A stretch of DNA of 64,000 nucleotides from Luteimicrobium sp049844995 (GTDB taxonomy: Bacteria > Actinomycetota > Actinomycetes > Actinomycetales > Cellulomonadaceae). A program made the position numbers and the translations under genes. The notes under the pieces are model-generated. The model did no database searches, was not told the origin of the DNA, and worked only from the letters and a program-made list of their open reading frames with translations. Positions 1 to 7,001 of the stretch are shown here, in pieces. The stretch spans positions 496,001-560,000 of the forward strand of contig NZ_JBNCMC010000001.1 in NCBI RefSeq assembly GCF_049844995.1, given 5' to 3'. Each line of letters opens with the position of its first letter. Position 1 is the first letter of the stretch.

Positions 1-1
1 C

Positions 2-76
2 GTGCTGCTCGCTGCCGTCGTCGTCGTGCTGCTCACCCGGCGCGCGCGGCGGTCGCTCGACGAACCCGACGCGTGA
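2..76 (+). CDS. C-terminal end of a membrane protein (partial)
   Basis: Only the last 24 codons lie in the window, read in frame 2 and ending in TGA at 74-76. They encode a run of Leu, Ala and Val followed by a basic RRARRS stretch. This looks like the final transmembrane helix of a membrane protein with a short, positively charged cytoplasmic tail. The reading is supported by the strong G/C third-position bias and by the clean stop just before the convergent acetyltransferase gene. The function cannot be told from this fragment. Confidence 0.5.
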   Translation: MLLAAVVVVLLTRRARRSLDEPDA

Positions 77-79
77 CCG

Positions 80-595
80 TCACCGCAGCGCGAGCGCCAT
101 CTCGAGGTCGCGCGTGCTGGGGTCCAGGCGGTAGGGCGTCCAGCCGCCCGTGAGCTCGAAGCCCTCGCGCCCGTAGAACCGGCGGGCGCGCGGGTTGTGC
201 TCGTGCACCTCGAGCAGGAGCCGGTCGGCGCCGACCTCGTCCCGGGCCCATGCGACGACCTCCGCGAGCAGCCGTCGCGGCAGGTCGGTGCCCCGGTGCG
301 CGGGCGCGACGTAGACGGCGGCGAGGCACGGGACGCCGTCGGGCCGCCGGTAGCCGGTCATGGTGCCGACCCAGGGCTCCTGGCGGCCCGGCGCTGTCGT
401 TCGTACCGGTACGGCCCCGAGCACGAGCGAGCCCGGCAGCGTGTGCTGCCGGGCTCGCTCGCGCCACTGCTCGTCCGTGCGCGCCCGCGCCGACTCGAGC
501 GTCTCCAGGTAGGCGAGCGGCGTGTCCGCGAGCATCTCCAGCCGGAGGTCGCGCATCGCCTGCCAGTCGTCGGCGGTCGCCCGGACGAGATCCAT
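80..595 (-). CDS. GNAT family N-acetyltransferase
   Basis: A 171-residue protein of the Gcn5-related N-acetyltransferase fold, which moves an acetyl group from acetyl-CoA to an amine. The acetyl-CoA region is visible as LAAVYVAPAHRGTDLPRRLL, a variant of the usual V-x-P-x-x-R-G-x-G/A loop, followed by the typical closing motif NPRARRFYGREGFEL. I chose the ATG at 595; an in-frame GTG at 613 would add six residues and sits 4 nt after the stop of the upstream SHOCT gene. It is probably the last gene of a three-gene minus-strand operon. The substrate is unknown. Confidence 0.85.
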   Translation of the reverse strand: MDLVRATADDWQAMRDLRLEMLADTPLAYLETLESARARTDEQWRERARQHTLPGSLVLGAVPVRTTAPGRQEPWVGTMTGYRRPDGVPCLAAVYVAPAHRGTDLPRRLLAEVVAWARDEVGADRLLLEVHEHNPRARRFYGREGFELTGGWTPYRLDPSTRDLEMALALR

Positions 596-617
596 GCTGT
601 CGGCCGGCCGCACGCGC

Positions 618-992
618 TCAGGCGAGCGCGCGGGCCTTGAGGCGGTCGAACTCCTCCTGCGAGATCGTCCCGGCGTCCAGCAGCGACTTCGCGGTGGCGA
701 TCTGCTCGGCGGGCGTCGTCGAGGCCGTCTGCTTGATGTACGTGTCGGCCTGCGCCCTCGCGTCGGAGACGGCGGCGACCTGCCGCTCGCTCATCCCGCG
801 CCCGCGCGCGATCAGGTACACCAGCCCGGTGATCACCGGAAGGATGATCAGGAAGACGATCCACACGGCCTTCCACCCACCCGACAGCTTCCGGTCACGG
901 AACAGGTCGGTGAAGATCTGGATCAGGACGAAGATGTAGGCGATGAAGAGGAAGACCCCGATGATCCACCAGAAGTAGTCCCACACGGTCAC
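618..992 (-). CDS. Two-TM membrane protein with SHOCT domain
   Basis: A 124-residue protein. Two hydrophobic helices at about residues 4-28 and 40-62 are separated by a short basic loop, an arrangement seen in the PLDc_N (cardiolipin synthase N-terminal-like) family. The C-terminal 30 residues form a SHOCT domain, recognisable by LLDAGTISQEEFDRLKARAL. SHOCT proteins are common in actinobacteria and are thought to act as small membrane-associated oligomerisation modules; the exact role is unknown. It lies 33 nt downstream of the 133-aa membrane protein gene, so the two are probably co-transcribed. Confidence 0.85.
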   Translation of the reverse strand: MTVWDYFWWIIGVFLFIAYIFVLIQIFTDLFRDRKLSGGWKAVWIVFLIILPVITGLVYLIARGRGMSERQVAAVSDARAQADTYIKQTASTTPAEQIATAKSLLDAGTISQEEFDRLKARALA

Positions 993-1025
993 GGTCGGTC
1001 ACCTTTCGTCGGTCACGCCCCACGG

Positions 1026-1427
1026 TCAGGCCGAGGCGGCGTTCTTCTTCTCCTCGCGCCGGTTGCGCAGGAAGATCAGGGGCAGGACGAGCGTCGCGAC
1101 GGCCGTCACGAGCCAGACCACCAGGGTCGCGAGGATCCACGGGACGACGCCGCCCGTGATGGACAGGCCGTCGCCGATGATCGAGGCGAGCGCCAGCCCG
1201 ACGAACGCGGACACGAGGCCCACGCCGCCGATGAAGGCGTTGGCATAGCGGCGCGTCATCCGGAGGATGAACGGCGTCAGGATCCACTGCGCGAGGGAGT
1301 AGACGACCACCGCGACGATGAACCCGCTGACCGTCAGGTGGACGTCGTCGATGAGCAACGACGCGACCCAGAGCCCGAGCGCGGCGGAACCGAGGAAGAT
1401 CGCGGTGCGGATCAGGAAGACCACCAT
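1026..1427 (-). CDS. Small four-TM membrane protein (phage_holin_4_2/YvlD-like)
   Basis: A 133-residue protein with four predicted hydrophobic helices (about residues 4-26, 31-52, 65-86 and 92-118) and a basic C-terminal tail, RNRREEKKNA. It resembles the YvlD family named phage_holin_4_2, in which the phage name is historical; there is no phage context here. The start is an ATG at 1427, well inside a long open frame whose upstream part is a shadow of the antiporter gene. It is divergent from the antiporter at 1575 and heads the minus-strand operon with the SHOCT and GNAT genes. Confidence 0.8.
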   Translation of the reverse strand: MVVFLIRTAIFLGSAALGLWVASLLIDDVHLTVSGFIVAVVVYSLAQWILTPFILRMTRRYANAFIGGVGLVSAFVGLALASIIGDGLSITGGVVPWILATLVVWLVTAVATLVLPLIFLRNRREEKKNAASA

Positions 1428-1574
1428 GGCGCTCAACGTAGCGCCGAGGGCGGCGTTCGTCGCGGCGAAGTGCGGTGGTGTACCCGCACGGTCCGGTTCG
1501 CCCCGGTTCGCCGGGCCTGCCCGAGTGCCGGGACGATAACCTGGGGGCCCGTCACCCGCCGCCGGAGGCCGCCC

Positions 1575-3503
1575 GTGGACCTTGCCATCCCCCTTGTGCT
1601 CGGCGCGCTCGCGGTGATCGTCGTGACAGCGTTCGCGCCCCGTCTCGGCATCGCCGCGCCGCTCATCCTCGTCGTCGTCGGCGTCGCCGTGAGCTTCCTG
1701 CCGTTCGTCTCGGCCGTGGAGCTCGAGCCGGAGCTCATCCTCGGCGGCGTCCTCCCACCGCTCCTGTACTCGTCGGCCGTGAGCATGCCGACCATGGACT
1801 TCCGGCGGGACTTCAAGCTCATCGGGGGGCTGTCCGTCGTCCTCGTGATCGTCACGGCCGTCGTGATCGGCTGGGTGCTCTACCTCGTGGTCCCCGACAT
1901 CACCCTGCCCATGGGCATCGCGCTGGGCGCGATCATCAGCCCCACGGACGCAGTCGCGACGTCGATCGTCAAGCGGCTCGGGGTGTCGCCGCGCATCGTC
2001 ACGATCCTCGAGGGCGAGTCGCTGCTCAACGACGCGTCCGCCCTCGTGGTGCTGCGCTCCGCGGTCGCGGCGATGGCCGGCGCCGTGTCGCTCGGCCACG
2101 TCGCCTGGGACTTCGTCTACGCGGTGGTCGTCGCTGTCGCGGTGGGGTTCGTCGTCGGGCGCGTGAGCCTCATGCTGCGCGCGCGGATCCAGGACGCCGT
2201 CCTCAACACGGCCGCGTCGTTCGTCGTGCCGTTCGTGGCGTACCTCCCCGCGGAGCACCTGGGCGCGTCCGGGCTCGTGGCCGTCGTGGTGACGGGCCTC
2301 GTGATGGGCCAGGGGGCGCCGCGGTACCTGCGGCCCCAGGACCGCCGGGCGGAGGAGTCGAACTGGCGCACGGTCGAGCTGCTGCTCGAGGGCGCCGTGT
2401 TCCTGCTCATGGGGCTCGAGCTGTTCGGCCTGGTCACCGAGGTGCACGAGGAGCACCAGAGCGCGATGAAGGCGGTCGGGATCGCGGCGGTCGCGTTCGT
2501 CGGCGTGCTCGTGGTGCGGACCGGGTTCCTGGTGCCGTTCCTCTTCGCCCTGCGCCGCGACCGGCGGGACATGAAGCAGCAGCGGACCGCCCTGGCCCGC
2601 GCGCAGGAGCGGCTCGACTCGTCCGACGGGTTCGTGCCCGGATCGGACGCCGACGGGTCCGGCGAGCATCGCCAGGTCCCGCTCACCGACCTCGCGGGCA
2701 AGCCGCTGTCGGAGCGGCGGCGGCGCCGGCTCAAGCGGCGGCTCGAGAAGGGGCACACCCGCCTCGAGGGCCGGATGGAGGGCATGGACGAGGCGCAGCG
2801 CGCGGAGCAGCACGAGCAGCGCAAGGGCCGCCTCCAGGACTTCCTCGACCGCCGTGTCGCGGACATCGACTACCTCACGGGCGAGCCGCTGGGGGCGAAG
2901 CAGGGTGTCGTCCTCGTCTGGGCGGGCATGCGCGGCGTCGTCACCCTGGCCGCCGCCCAGACGCTGCCCGAGACCGTCGCCGGCAACGACGACTACCACC
3001 GCGCCCTGCTCGTCCTGATCGCGTTCATCGTCGCGGCAGGGAGCCTGTTCCTCCAGGGCGGGACGCTCGGCTGGATCGTGCGCCGGCTCGGCCTCGCCGT
3101 CGACGACGGCGGAGCGGCCCGCAAGGAGCGGCAGCAGCTCGTCGCCGAGCTCGCCGGGACGGCGGCCGCCGAGTGCGACCGCGACGGCCTGGCCCGCGCG
3201 GACGGCACGCCGTTCGACCCGGGCGTCGTCAAGCTGGTGCGGCGCGAGTCCGTCCGCATCGTCGACGAGAACGGCTTCGACCTCGTCCCTGGCTCCGAGA
3301 ACACCCGCTACGACCAGTACCGCGAGCTGCGCATCCGTGTCATCCAGGCCCAGCGCGACGAGCTCCTGCGGATCCGCGACGTCGGGACGTACTCGGCAGA
3401 CGCGCTCGGCAGCGTGCTGGAGGTCCTCGACGCCGACGAGATCGGCCTCGAGCTGCGCGGCTCGCACGACGACGAGGACCCGGCGCCGCGTCCGGCGGAA
3501 TAG
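1575..3503 (+). CDS. Na+/H+ antiporter, CPA1 family
   Basis: A 642-residue monovalent cation/proton antiporter of the NhaP/CPA1 type, exchanging Na+ (or K+) for H+ across the membrane for pH and salt homeostasis. Family motifs are visible: SPTDAVATS at about 121-129, EGESLLNDASALV at about 145-157, and VWAGMRGVVTLAA at about 447-459. Between the last two lies an unusually long hydrophilic stretch (about residues 325-440) rich in Arg, Lys and Glu, followed by the last helices and a roughly 140-residue acidic cytoplasmic tail. The GTG start at 1575 is preceded by GGAGG six bases upstream. Upstream in-frame sequence is a shadow. Confidence 0.9.
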   Translation: MDLAIPLVLGALAVIVVTAFAPRLGIAAPLILVVVGVAVSFLPFVSAVELEPELILGGVLPPLLYSSAVSMPTMDFRRDFKLIGGLSVVLVIVTAVVIGWVLYLVVPDITLPMGIALGAIISPTDAVATSIVKRLGVSPRIVTILEGESLLNDASALVVLRSAVAAMAGAVSLGHVAWDFVYAVVVAVAVGFVVGRVSLMLRARIQDAVLNTAASFVVPFVAYLPAEHLGASGLVAVVVTGLVMGQGAPRYLRPQDRRAEESNWRTVELLLEGAVFLLMGLELFGLVTEVHEEHQSAMKAVGIAAVAFVGVLVVRTGFLVPFLFALRRDRRDMKQQRTALARAQERLDSSDGFVPGSDADGSGEHRQVPLTDLAGKPLSERRRRRLKRRLEKGHTRLEGRMEGMDEAQRAEQHEQRKGRLQDFLDRRVADIDYLTGEPLGAKQGVVLVWAGMRGVVTLAAAQTLPETVAGNDDYHRALLVLIAFIVAAGSLFLQGGTLGWIVRRLGLAVDDGGAARKERQQLVAELAGTAAAECDRDGLARADGTPFDPGVVKLVRRESVRIVDENGFDLVPGSENTRYDQYRELRIRVIQAQRDELLRIRDVGTYSADALGSVLEVLDADEIGLELRGSHDDEDPAPRPAE

Positions 3504-3531
3504 CGGGCCCGTGCCGCGCGGTTCCCGTGGC

Positions 3532-4278
3532 GTGCCCACGACCACCACTCCCGCCGACCCCGCCGCCGAGCCCGGGACCGAGACCGCCCCGGCTCGCGAC
3601 CTCGCCGTCCTCGACAACCCCGCGTGGCACGCGTTGCGCGGCCCGCACCGGCGCTTCGCGCAGCAGCACGGGGTGGCCCTGCGCTACGACCCGGAGGTCT
3701 CGCCCTTCGTGGCGCTGCCCGACGACGCGCCGTCGTCCGCGTTCGACGACCTCGCGGCGCTCGTCGGGCCGGGCGTGGAGCTCGGCCTGACCGGTCCGGT
3801 CACGAACGTCCCGGACGGGTGGGAGATCGGCTGGGCGGGCGACGGCGTGCAGATGGTCGCCGTCGGCGTGGACGCGCAGCCCGACCCCGAGGCCGTCGTG
3901 CTCGGCGCCGCGGACGTACCCGAGATGCTGGACCTCGTCGCCCGGACGGAGCCGGGGCCGTTCCGCCCGCGCACCGTCGAGCTCGGCACGTACCTCGGGA
4001 TCAGGCGCGAGGGCCGGCTCGTCGCGATGGCCGGCGAGCGGATGCAGCCGCCCGGCTGGACCGAGGTCAGCGCCGTCTGCACGGACCCCGACCACCGCGG
4101 CCAGGGCCTCGCCGCCCGGCTGGTGCGCGCCGTCGTGCACGGCGTCCGGGAGCGCGGGGACGAGGCGATTCTGCACGCGTCCGCGACCAACACCGGCGCG
4201 ATCCGGCTCTACGAGCGGCTCGGCTTCGAGGTGCGCACCCCGGTGCGGTTCGTCATCGCGCGCACCCCCCGGGGCTGA
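3532..4278 (+). CDS. GNAT family acetyltransferase (FR47-like)
   Basis: A protein of 248 residues. The N-terminal half (about 30-130) looks like a degenerate GNAT-like domain. The C-terminal half carries the FR47-type core: VSAVCTDPDHRGQGLAARLV is the acetyl-CoA pyrophosphate loop, and ATNTGAIRLYERLGFEV is the closing strand-helix. The start is ambiguous between GTG 3532 and GTG 3511; neither has a clear ribosome binding site. It begins within 30 nt of the antiporter stop, so it may be co-transcribed with it. It ends just before a hairpin shared with the convergent pyrE. Its substrate is not predictable. Confidence 0.82.
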   Translation: MPTTTTPADPAAEPGTETAPARDLAVLDNPAWHALRGPHRRFAQQHGVALRYDPEVSPFVALPDDAPSSAFDDLAALVGPGVELGLTGPVTNVPDGWEIGWAGDGVQMVAVGVDAQPDPEAVVLGAADVPEMLDLVARTEPGPFRPRTVELGTYLGIRREGRLVAMAGERMQPPGWTEVSAVCTDPDHRGQGLAARLVRAVVHGVRERGDEAILHASATNTGAIRLYERLGFEVRTPVRFVIARTPRG

Positions 4279-4287
4279 CCAGCGCTC

Positions 4288-4332
4288 GTGCCGAACACGT
4301 GGTCCGCGACTGTCAGCACGCGCTGACGGTCG
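4288..4332. repeat. Palindromic element, family B copy 1 (bidirectional terminator position)
   Basis: It lies between the convergent GNAT and pyrE genes. It contains a hairpin of about 11 bp (arms 4307-4317 and 4322-4332, core GTCAGC-ACGC-GCTGAC, with one wobble pair). The preceding sequence GTGCCGAACACG is shared almost exactly with the element at 16098, and the similarity continues for about 27 nt (GTGCCGAACACGnGnTCCGC and beyond). The position suggests a shared transcription terminator; the sequence identity suggests a dispersed repeat. Confidence 0.6.
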
Positions 4333-4366
4333 GGAGTGACGTTCTCGCGGGGCCGGGATCCCGTGC

Positions 4367-4909
4367 TCAGGCGGTGGCGCGCAGGTCGGCGGCGGTGACG
4401 AGCGAGCGGAGCGCGATGCCGTGCTCCGCCAGCGCCTCGGCACCGCCCTCCTGCCGGTCGATCACGCACAGCGCGTCGCGCACCTCTGCGCCGGCGGCAC
4501 GCAGGTCGGCCGTCGACAGGACGATCTGGCCGCCGCTCGTGACGACGTCCTCGACGACGAGCACGCGCCGCCCGGCCACGTCGGCGCCCTCCGCGAGGCG
4601 GGCCGTGCCGTACGTCTTGGCCTGCTTGCGGACGAACGTGCACGGCAGGCCCGTGTGCCGGCCGAGCGCGGTGACCACCGGGATGCCGCCCAGCTCGAGC
4701 CCGGCGAGGACCTCGACGCCGTCGGGGACCAGGGGCGCCATCGCCTCCGCCACGGCGTCGAGGAGCCGCGGGTCGGACTCGAACTGGTACTTGTCGAAGT
4801 ACGCGGTGGCCGTGCGCCCCGACCGGAGCGTGAACGTGCCGGTCAGGTGGGAGGCCTCGTGGATGCGGCGGGCGAGCTCGTCGAGGTTCACGGGTCGCCA
4901 GTCTGGCAC
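4367..4909 (-). CDS. pyrE: Orotate phosphoribosyltransferase
   Basis: A 180-residue enzyme that joins orotate to PRPP to make orotidine 5'-phosphate, the fifth step of de novo pyrimidine synthesis. The PRPP-binding motif VLVVEDVVTSGGQ is at about 116-128. The dimer-loop Lys region RKQAKTYGTAR is at about 94-104, and GLELGGIPV near 70 is the typical substrate loop. The length is normal for the family. It stands alone here, away from other pyr genes. I keep the ATG at 4909; an in-frame GTG lies seven codons later. Confidence 0.95.
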   Translation of the reverse strand: MPDWRPVNLDELARRIHEASHLTGTFTLRSGRTATAYFDKYQFESDPRLLDAVAEAMAPLVPDGVEVLAGLELGGIPVVTALGRHTGLPCTFVRKQAKTYGTARLAEGADVAGRRVLVVEDVVTSGGQIVLSTADLRAAGAEVRDALCVIDRQEGGAEALAEHGIALRSLVTAADLRATA

Positions 4910-4916
4910 GGCGCCG

Positions 4917-5873
4917 CTACGACCCGGCCGGTTGCCCGGAGTGCGCGTCCATGAACGCGGTCGTCTTCTTCGCGATCAGGTCGGGCTCGTACTGGAAGAC
5001 GTAGTGGCCGACGTCGAGCTGGACGAGCTGGGCCCCGGCCTGCTTCGCGTACGCCGTGCTCGCGGGCACCCAGAAGTCGCCGATCTCCTTGCCGTTCGAG
5101 ACGAACATGAGCGTCGGGACGTCCGGGATGCCGCCCGCCTGGACCTTCGCCGCGTTGTCGAGGACCGCGAGGCCCTCGTCGTACTGGGCGTCGTCGAGGA
5201 AGTTGCGCTGGGTCAGCATCTTCTGCTGCGCCCGCTCGTACCCGGTCAGGTCGGTGGTGAGGTCGTCGTCGCCCATGACCCGCGACAGGCCGAAGAACCT
5301 CAGCTTCCGCCCCAGGTCCATCGTCCGCTTCTCGCCCTTGAAGTCGAGGTCGTCGTACGAGTGCGGCACGGCCATGTCGAGGCCCACGATGCCCGCGACC
5401 TCGTTCGGGTACTGCTGCGCCCAGTACAGGGCCTCCAGCCCGCCCATCGAGTGCGGCGCGAGGACGTACGGGGGCTTCTCCCCGGCGAGGCGCAGCGCCT
5501 CGCGGTCTTGGGCGAGGACCGTCGCGACGTCGCGCGGCGTGTCGACGTCGTCCGAGTACCCGTAGCCGAAGCGCTCGACGACGGCCGTCCGGAAGTCGCC
5601 GTCCAGGCGGTCCGTCAGAGGCTTGAAGGAGTAGATCGGGGCCGCCGTGCCCGCGCCGGCCATGAGGACGATCGTCGGGTCGTCGGACTTCTTCCCCTCG
5701 ACCTGGACGGACATCTGGTGCCCGTCGACCTGCACCATCTCCCCGGCGGGCTTCAGCTTCCCGGCCTCCTGGTGGAGCTCGATGTGGTGGTAGGCCGTGA
5801 AGCCGCCGACGGCGACGACCGCCGTCGCCGCCACGCCCGCCGTGACCCTGCCGATGACCTTGAGGGGCCGCAT
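4917..5873 (-). CDS. Membrane-anchored alpha/beta hydrolase
   Basis: A protein of 318 residues. An N-terminal hydrophobic helix (about residues 8-28) probably anchors it with the catalytic domain outside the membrane. The alpha/beta hydrolase fold shows the oxyanion region VLMAGAGTAAP, the nucleophile elbow APHSMGGLEALYW with Ser132, and a C-terminal catalytic His in VGHYVFQYEPDLI. I chose the ATG at 5873, which gives a standard signal anchor; the frame stays open upstream to 5960, but that part is Pro/Arg-rich and unlike coding sequence. Its stop lies 7 nt upstream of the pyrE start at 4909, so the two may be co-transcribed. The substrate is unknown. Confidence 0.8.
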   Translation of the reverse strand: MRPLKVIGRVTAGVAATAVVAVGGFTAYHHIELHQEAGKLKPAGEMVQVDGHQMSVQVEGKKSDDPTIVLMAGAGTAAPIYSFKPLTDRLDGDFRTAVVERFGYGYSDDVDTPRDVATVLAQDREALRLAGEKPPYVLAPHSMGGLEALYWAQQYPNEVAGIVGLDMAVPHSYDDLDFKGEKRTMDLGRKLRFFGLSRVMGDDDLTTDLTGYERAQQKMLTQRNFLDDAQYDEGLAVLDNAAKVQAGGIPDVPTLMFVSNGKEIGDFWVPASTAYAKQAGAQLVQLDVGHYVFQYEPDLIAKKTTAFMDAHSGQPAGS

Positions 5874-6036
5874 GTCCGTCCAGTCGCTGGGTCGCGGCGC
5901 CGTCGGAACCGGGCCGCGAGGATGTCTCCCAGTCTTCGCGGGGCGCTCCGGCGGCGACACGGTGCCCGCCCCCGCGACGGCGCGGCGTGGCCCCCGGGTC
6001 GGCCGGGGGAGAGCCCCCGGGCGCCGCGGCGGTCGC

Positions 6037-6042
6037 TAGAGT
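6037..6042 (+). promoter_or_regulatory. -10 box TAGAGT of a leaderless promoter
   Basis: TAGAGT ends 7 nt before the ATG at 6050, and there is no ribosome binding site. This spacing means the transcript would start at or near the start codon, as in many actinobacterial leaderless mRNAs. It also supports the internal ATG as the true start. No convincing -35 box is seen. Confidence 0.55.
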
Positions 6043-6049
6043 TCCCGGG

Positions 6050-6643
6050 ATGGTCGTGGTGCTGGTCAACGGGCTTCCGGGAGCGGGCAAGACGACGCTC
6101 GCCCGCGCCCTCGCGGCCGAGCTGGGGCTCCCGCTCTTCAGCAAGGACGCGGTGAAGGAGACCCTCGCGGACACCCTCGGAGCCGTCCGCGCGCCCGGCA
6201 CCCCCGACGCGGCGTGGAGCCGCGCCCTCGGGGTGGCCGCTGCGGAGACGCTCTGGACCCTGCTCGGTGACGCCCGCGGCGGCGCCGTGCTCGAGAGCCC
6301 GTGGCTGGCACATCTCCGGCCGGTCGTGCGGGCGGGGCTCGACCGCGCGGGCGTGTCCGAGGTCTGCGAGGTGTGGTGCGAGGTCCCCCTCGCCGTTGCC
6401 CGACGCCGCTTCGACGGCCGCGCCTCGGACCGCCACCCGGTGCACACCGAGCGCGCGACGGGCGACGGCGACTGGGAGCTGTGGGCGCGCGGCGCGGAAC
6501 CGCTCGGGCTCGGGCCCGTCTACCGCGTCGACACGACCCGCCCGGTCGACGTCACGGCGCTCGCGGCATCGCTCGGAGCCGATCGGGGCTCCGGCGCCCG
6601 GTGCACGACGACCGTCAGGACCAGACCTGGTCGTCGCCCTTGA
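6050..6643 (+). CDS. P-loop kinase/ATPase (AAA_33-type)
   Basis: A 197-residue nucleotide-binding protein. The Walker A motif is NGLPGAGKTTLARAL at residues 7-21. The region FSKDAVKETLADTLG and the later VWCEVPLAVARRRFDGR fit the AAA_33/zeta-toxin-like small-molecule kinases, which phosphorylate a small hydroxylated substrate with ATP. No antitoxin gene is adjacent, so I do not call it a toxin. The start is fixed by the -10 box directly upstream. Its 3' end overlaps the convergent small membrane protein gene by 29 nt. Confidence 0.8.
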   Translation: MVVVLVNGLPGAGKTTLARALAAELGLPLFSKDAVKETLADTLGAVRAPGTPDAAWSRALGVAAAETLWTLLGDARGGAVLESPWLAHLRPVVRAGLDRAGVSEVCEVWCEVPLAVARRRFDGRASDRHPVHTERATGDGDWELWARGAEPLGLGPVYRVDTTRPVDVTALAASLGADRGSGARCTTTVRTRPGRRP

Positions 6644-6902
6644 CCGGCGAACGGTTCGTCCGGACGCGCGGCTCGTCGGTCACCGCGCGCACGAGGAACG
6701 ACCCGGCGATCGCGACCGAGCCGAGAACCTCCAGGACGGTGTTGAGGTACCCGACGTAGGGGCTGACGGTCGCGAGCAACGAGTGGAGCGACTCCGAGTC
6801 GGACTGGGCGATCCGGTAGACGACGAAGATCAGCAGCAACGACGCAGCGAGGAGCGCGAGACCGCCCCAGAAGAGCTGGCGGGCGTTCAGCTTCGGGGGC
6901 AC
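6615..6902 (-). CDS. Small two-TM membrane protein, unknown function
   Basis: A 95-residue protein with two hydrophobic helices (about 9-30 and 52-70) and a polar C-terminal tail. The start is a GTG at 6902, preceded on the minus strand by GGAG five bases upstream; the longer open frame above it has no such signal. The sequence VLEVLGSVAIAGSFLVRAV looks like an ordinary membrane helix, and I recognise no family. Its last ten codons overlap the end of the kinase gene on the other strand, so one gene's 3' end constrains the other. Confidence 0.7.
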   Translation of the reverse strand: MPPKLNARQLFWGGLALLAASLLLIFVVYRIAQSDSESLHSLLATVSPYVGYLNTVLEVLGSVAIAGSFLVRAVTDEPRVRTNRSPVKGDDQVWS

Positions 6903-6989
6903 GGGAACTCCTTCGTCCGGGACGCCCGCATCCTCCCACGACGGCGAGCCCGGCCGGCGGTATCGGGCAGTCCCGCCCGCGTGACCTCT

Positions 6990-6995
6990 TAGCCT
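6990..6995 (+). promoter_or_regulatory. -10 box TAGCCT of a leaderless promoter
   Basis: TAGCCT ends 6 nt before the ATG at 7002. There is no ribosome binding site, so the ABC-F mRNA is probably leaderless. No clear -35 box is visible. Confidence 0.5.
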
Positions 6996-7001
6996 TGACG
7001 G

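Noticed and set aside
1026..1427. Phage holin or prophage remnant
   Set aside because: The family name is historical. No other phage gene is nearby and the neighbours are ordinary chromosomal genes.
1026..3617. An 863-residue minus-strand open frame across the antiporter gene
   Set aside because: Only its last 133 codons (from the ATG at 1427) have coding character. The rest is an Arg/Glu/His-rich shadow of the plus-strand antiporter. Similar giant shadows at 9301-10986, 30280-32715 and 51972-54932 were rejected for the same reason.
6050..6643. Zeta-type toxin
   Set aside because: The P-loop fits small-molecule kinases generally, there is no epsilon-like antitoxin, and the gene stands alone.
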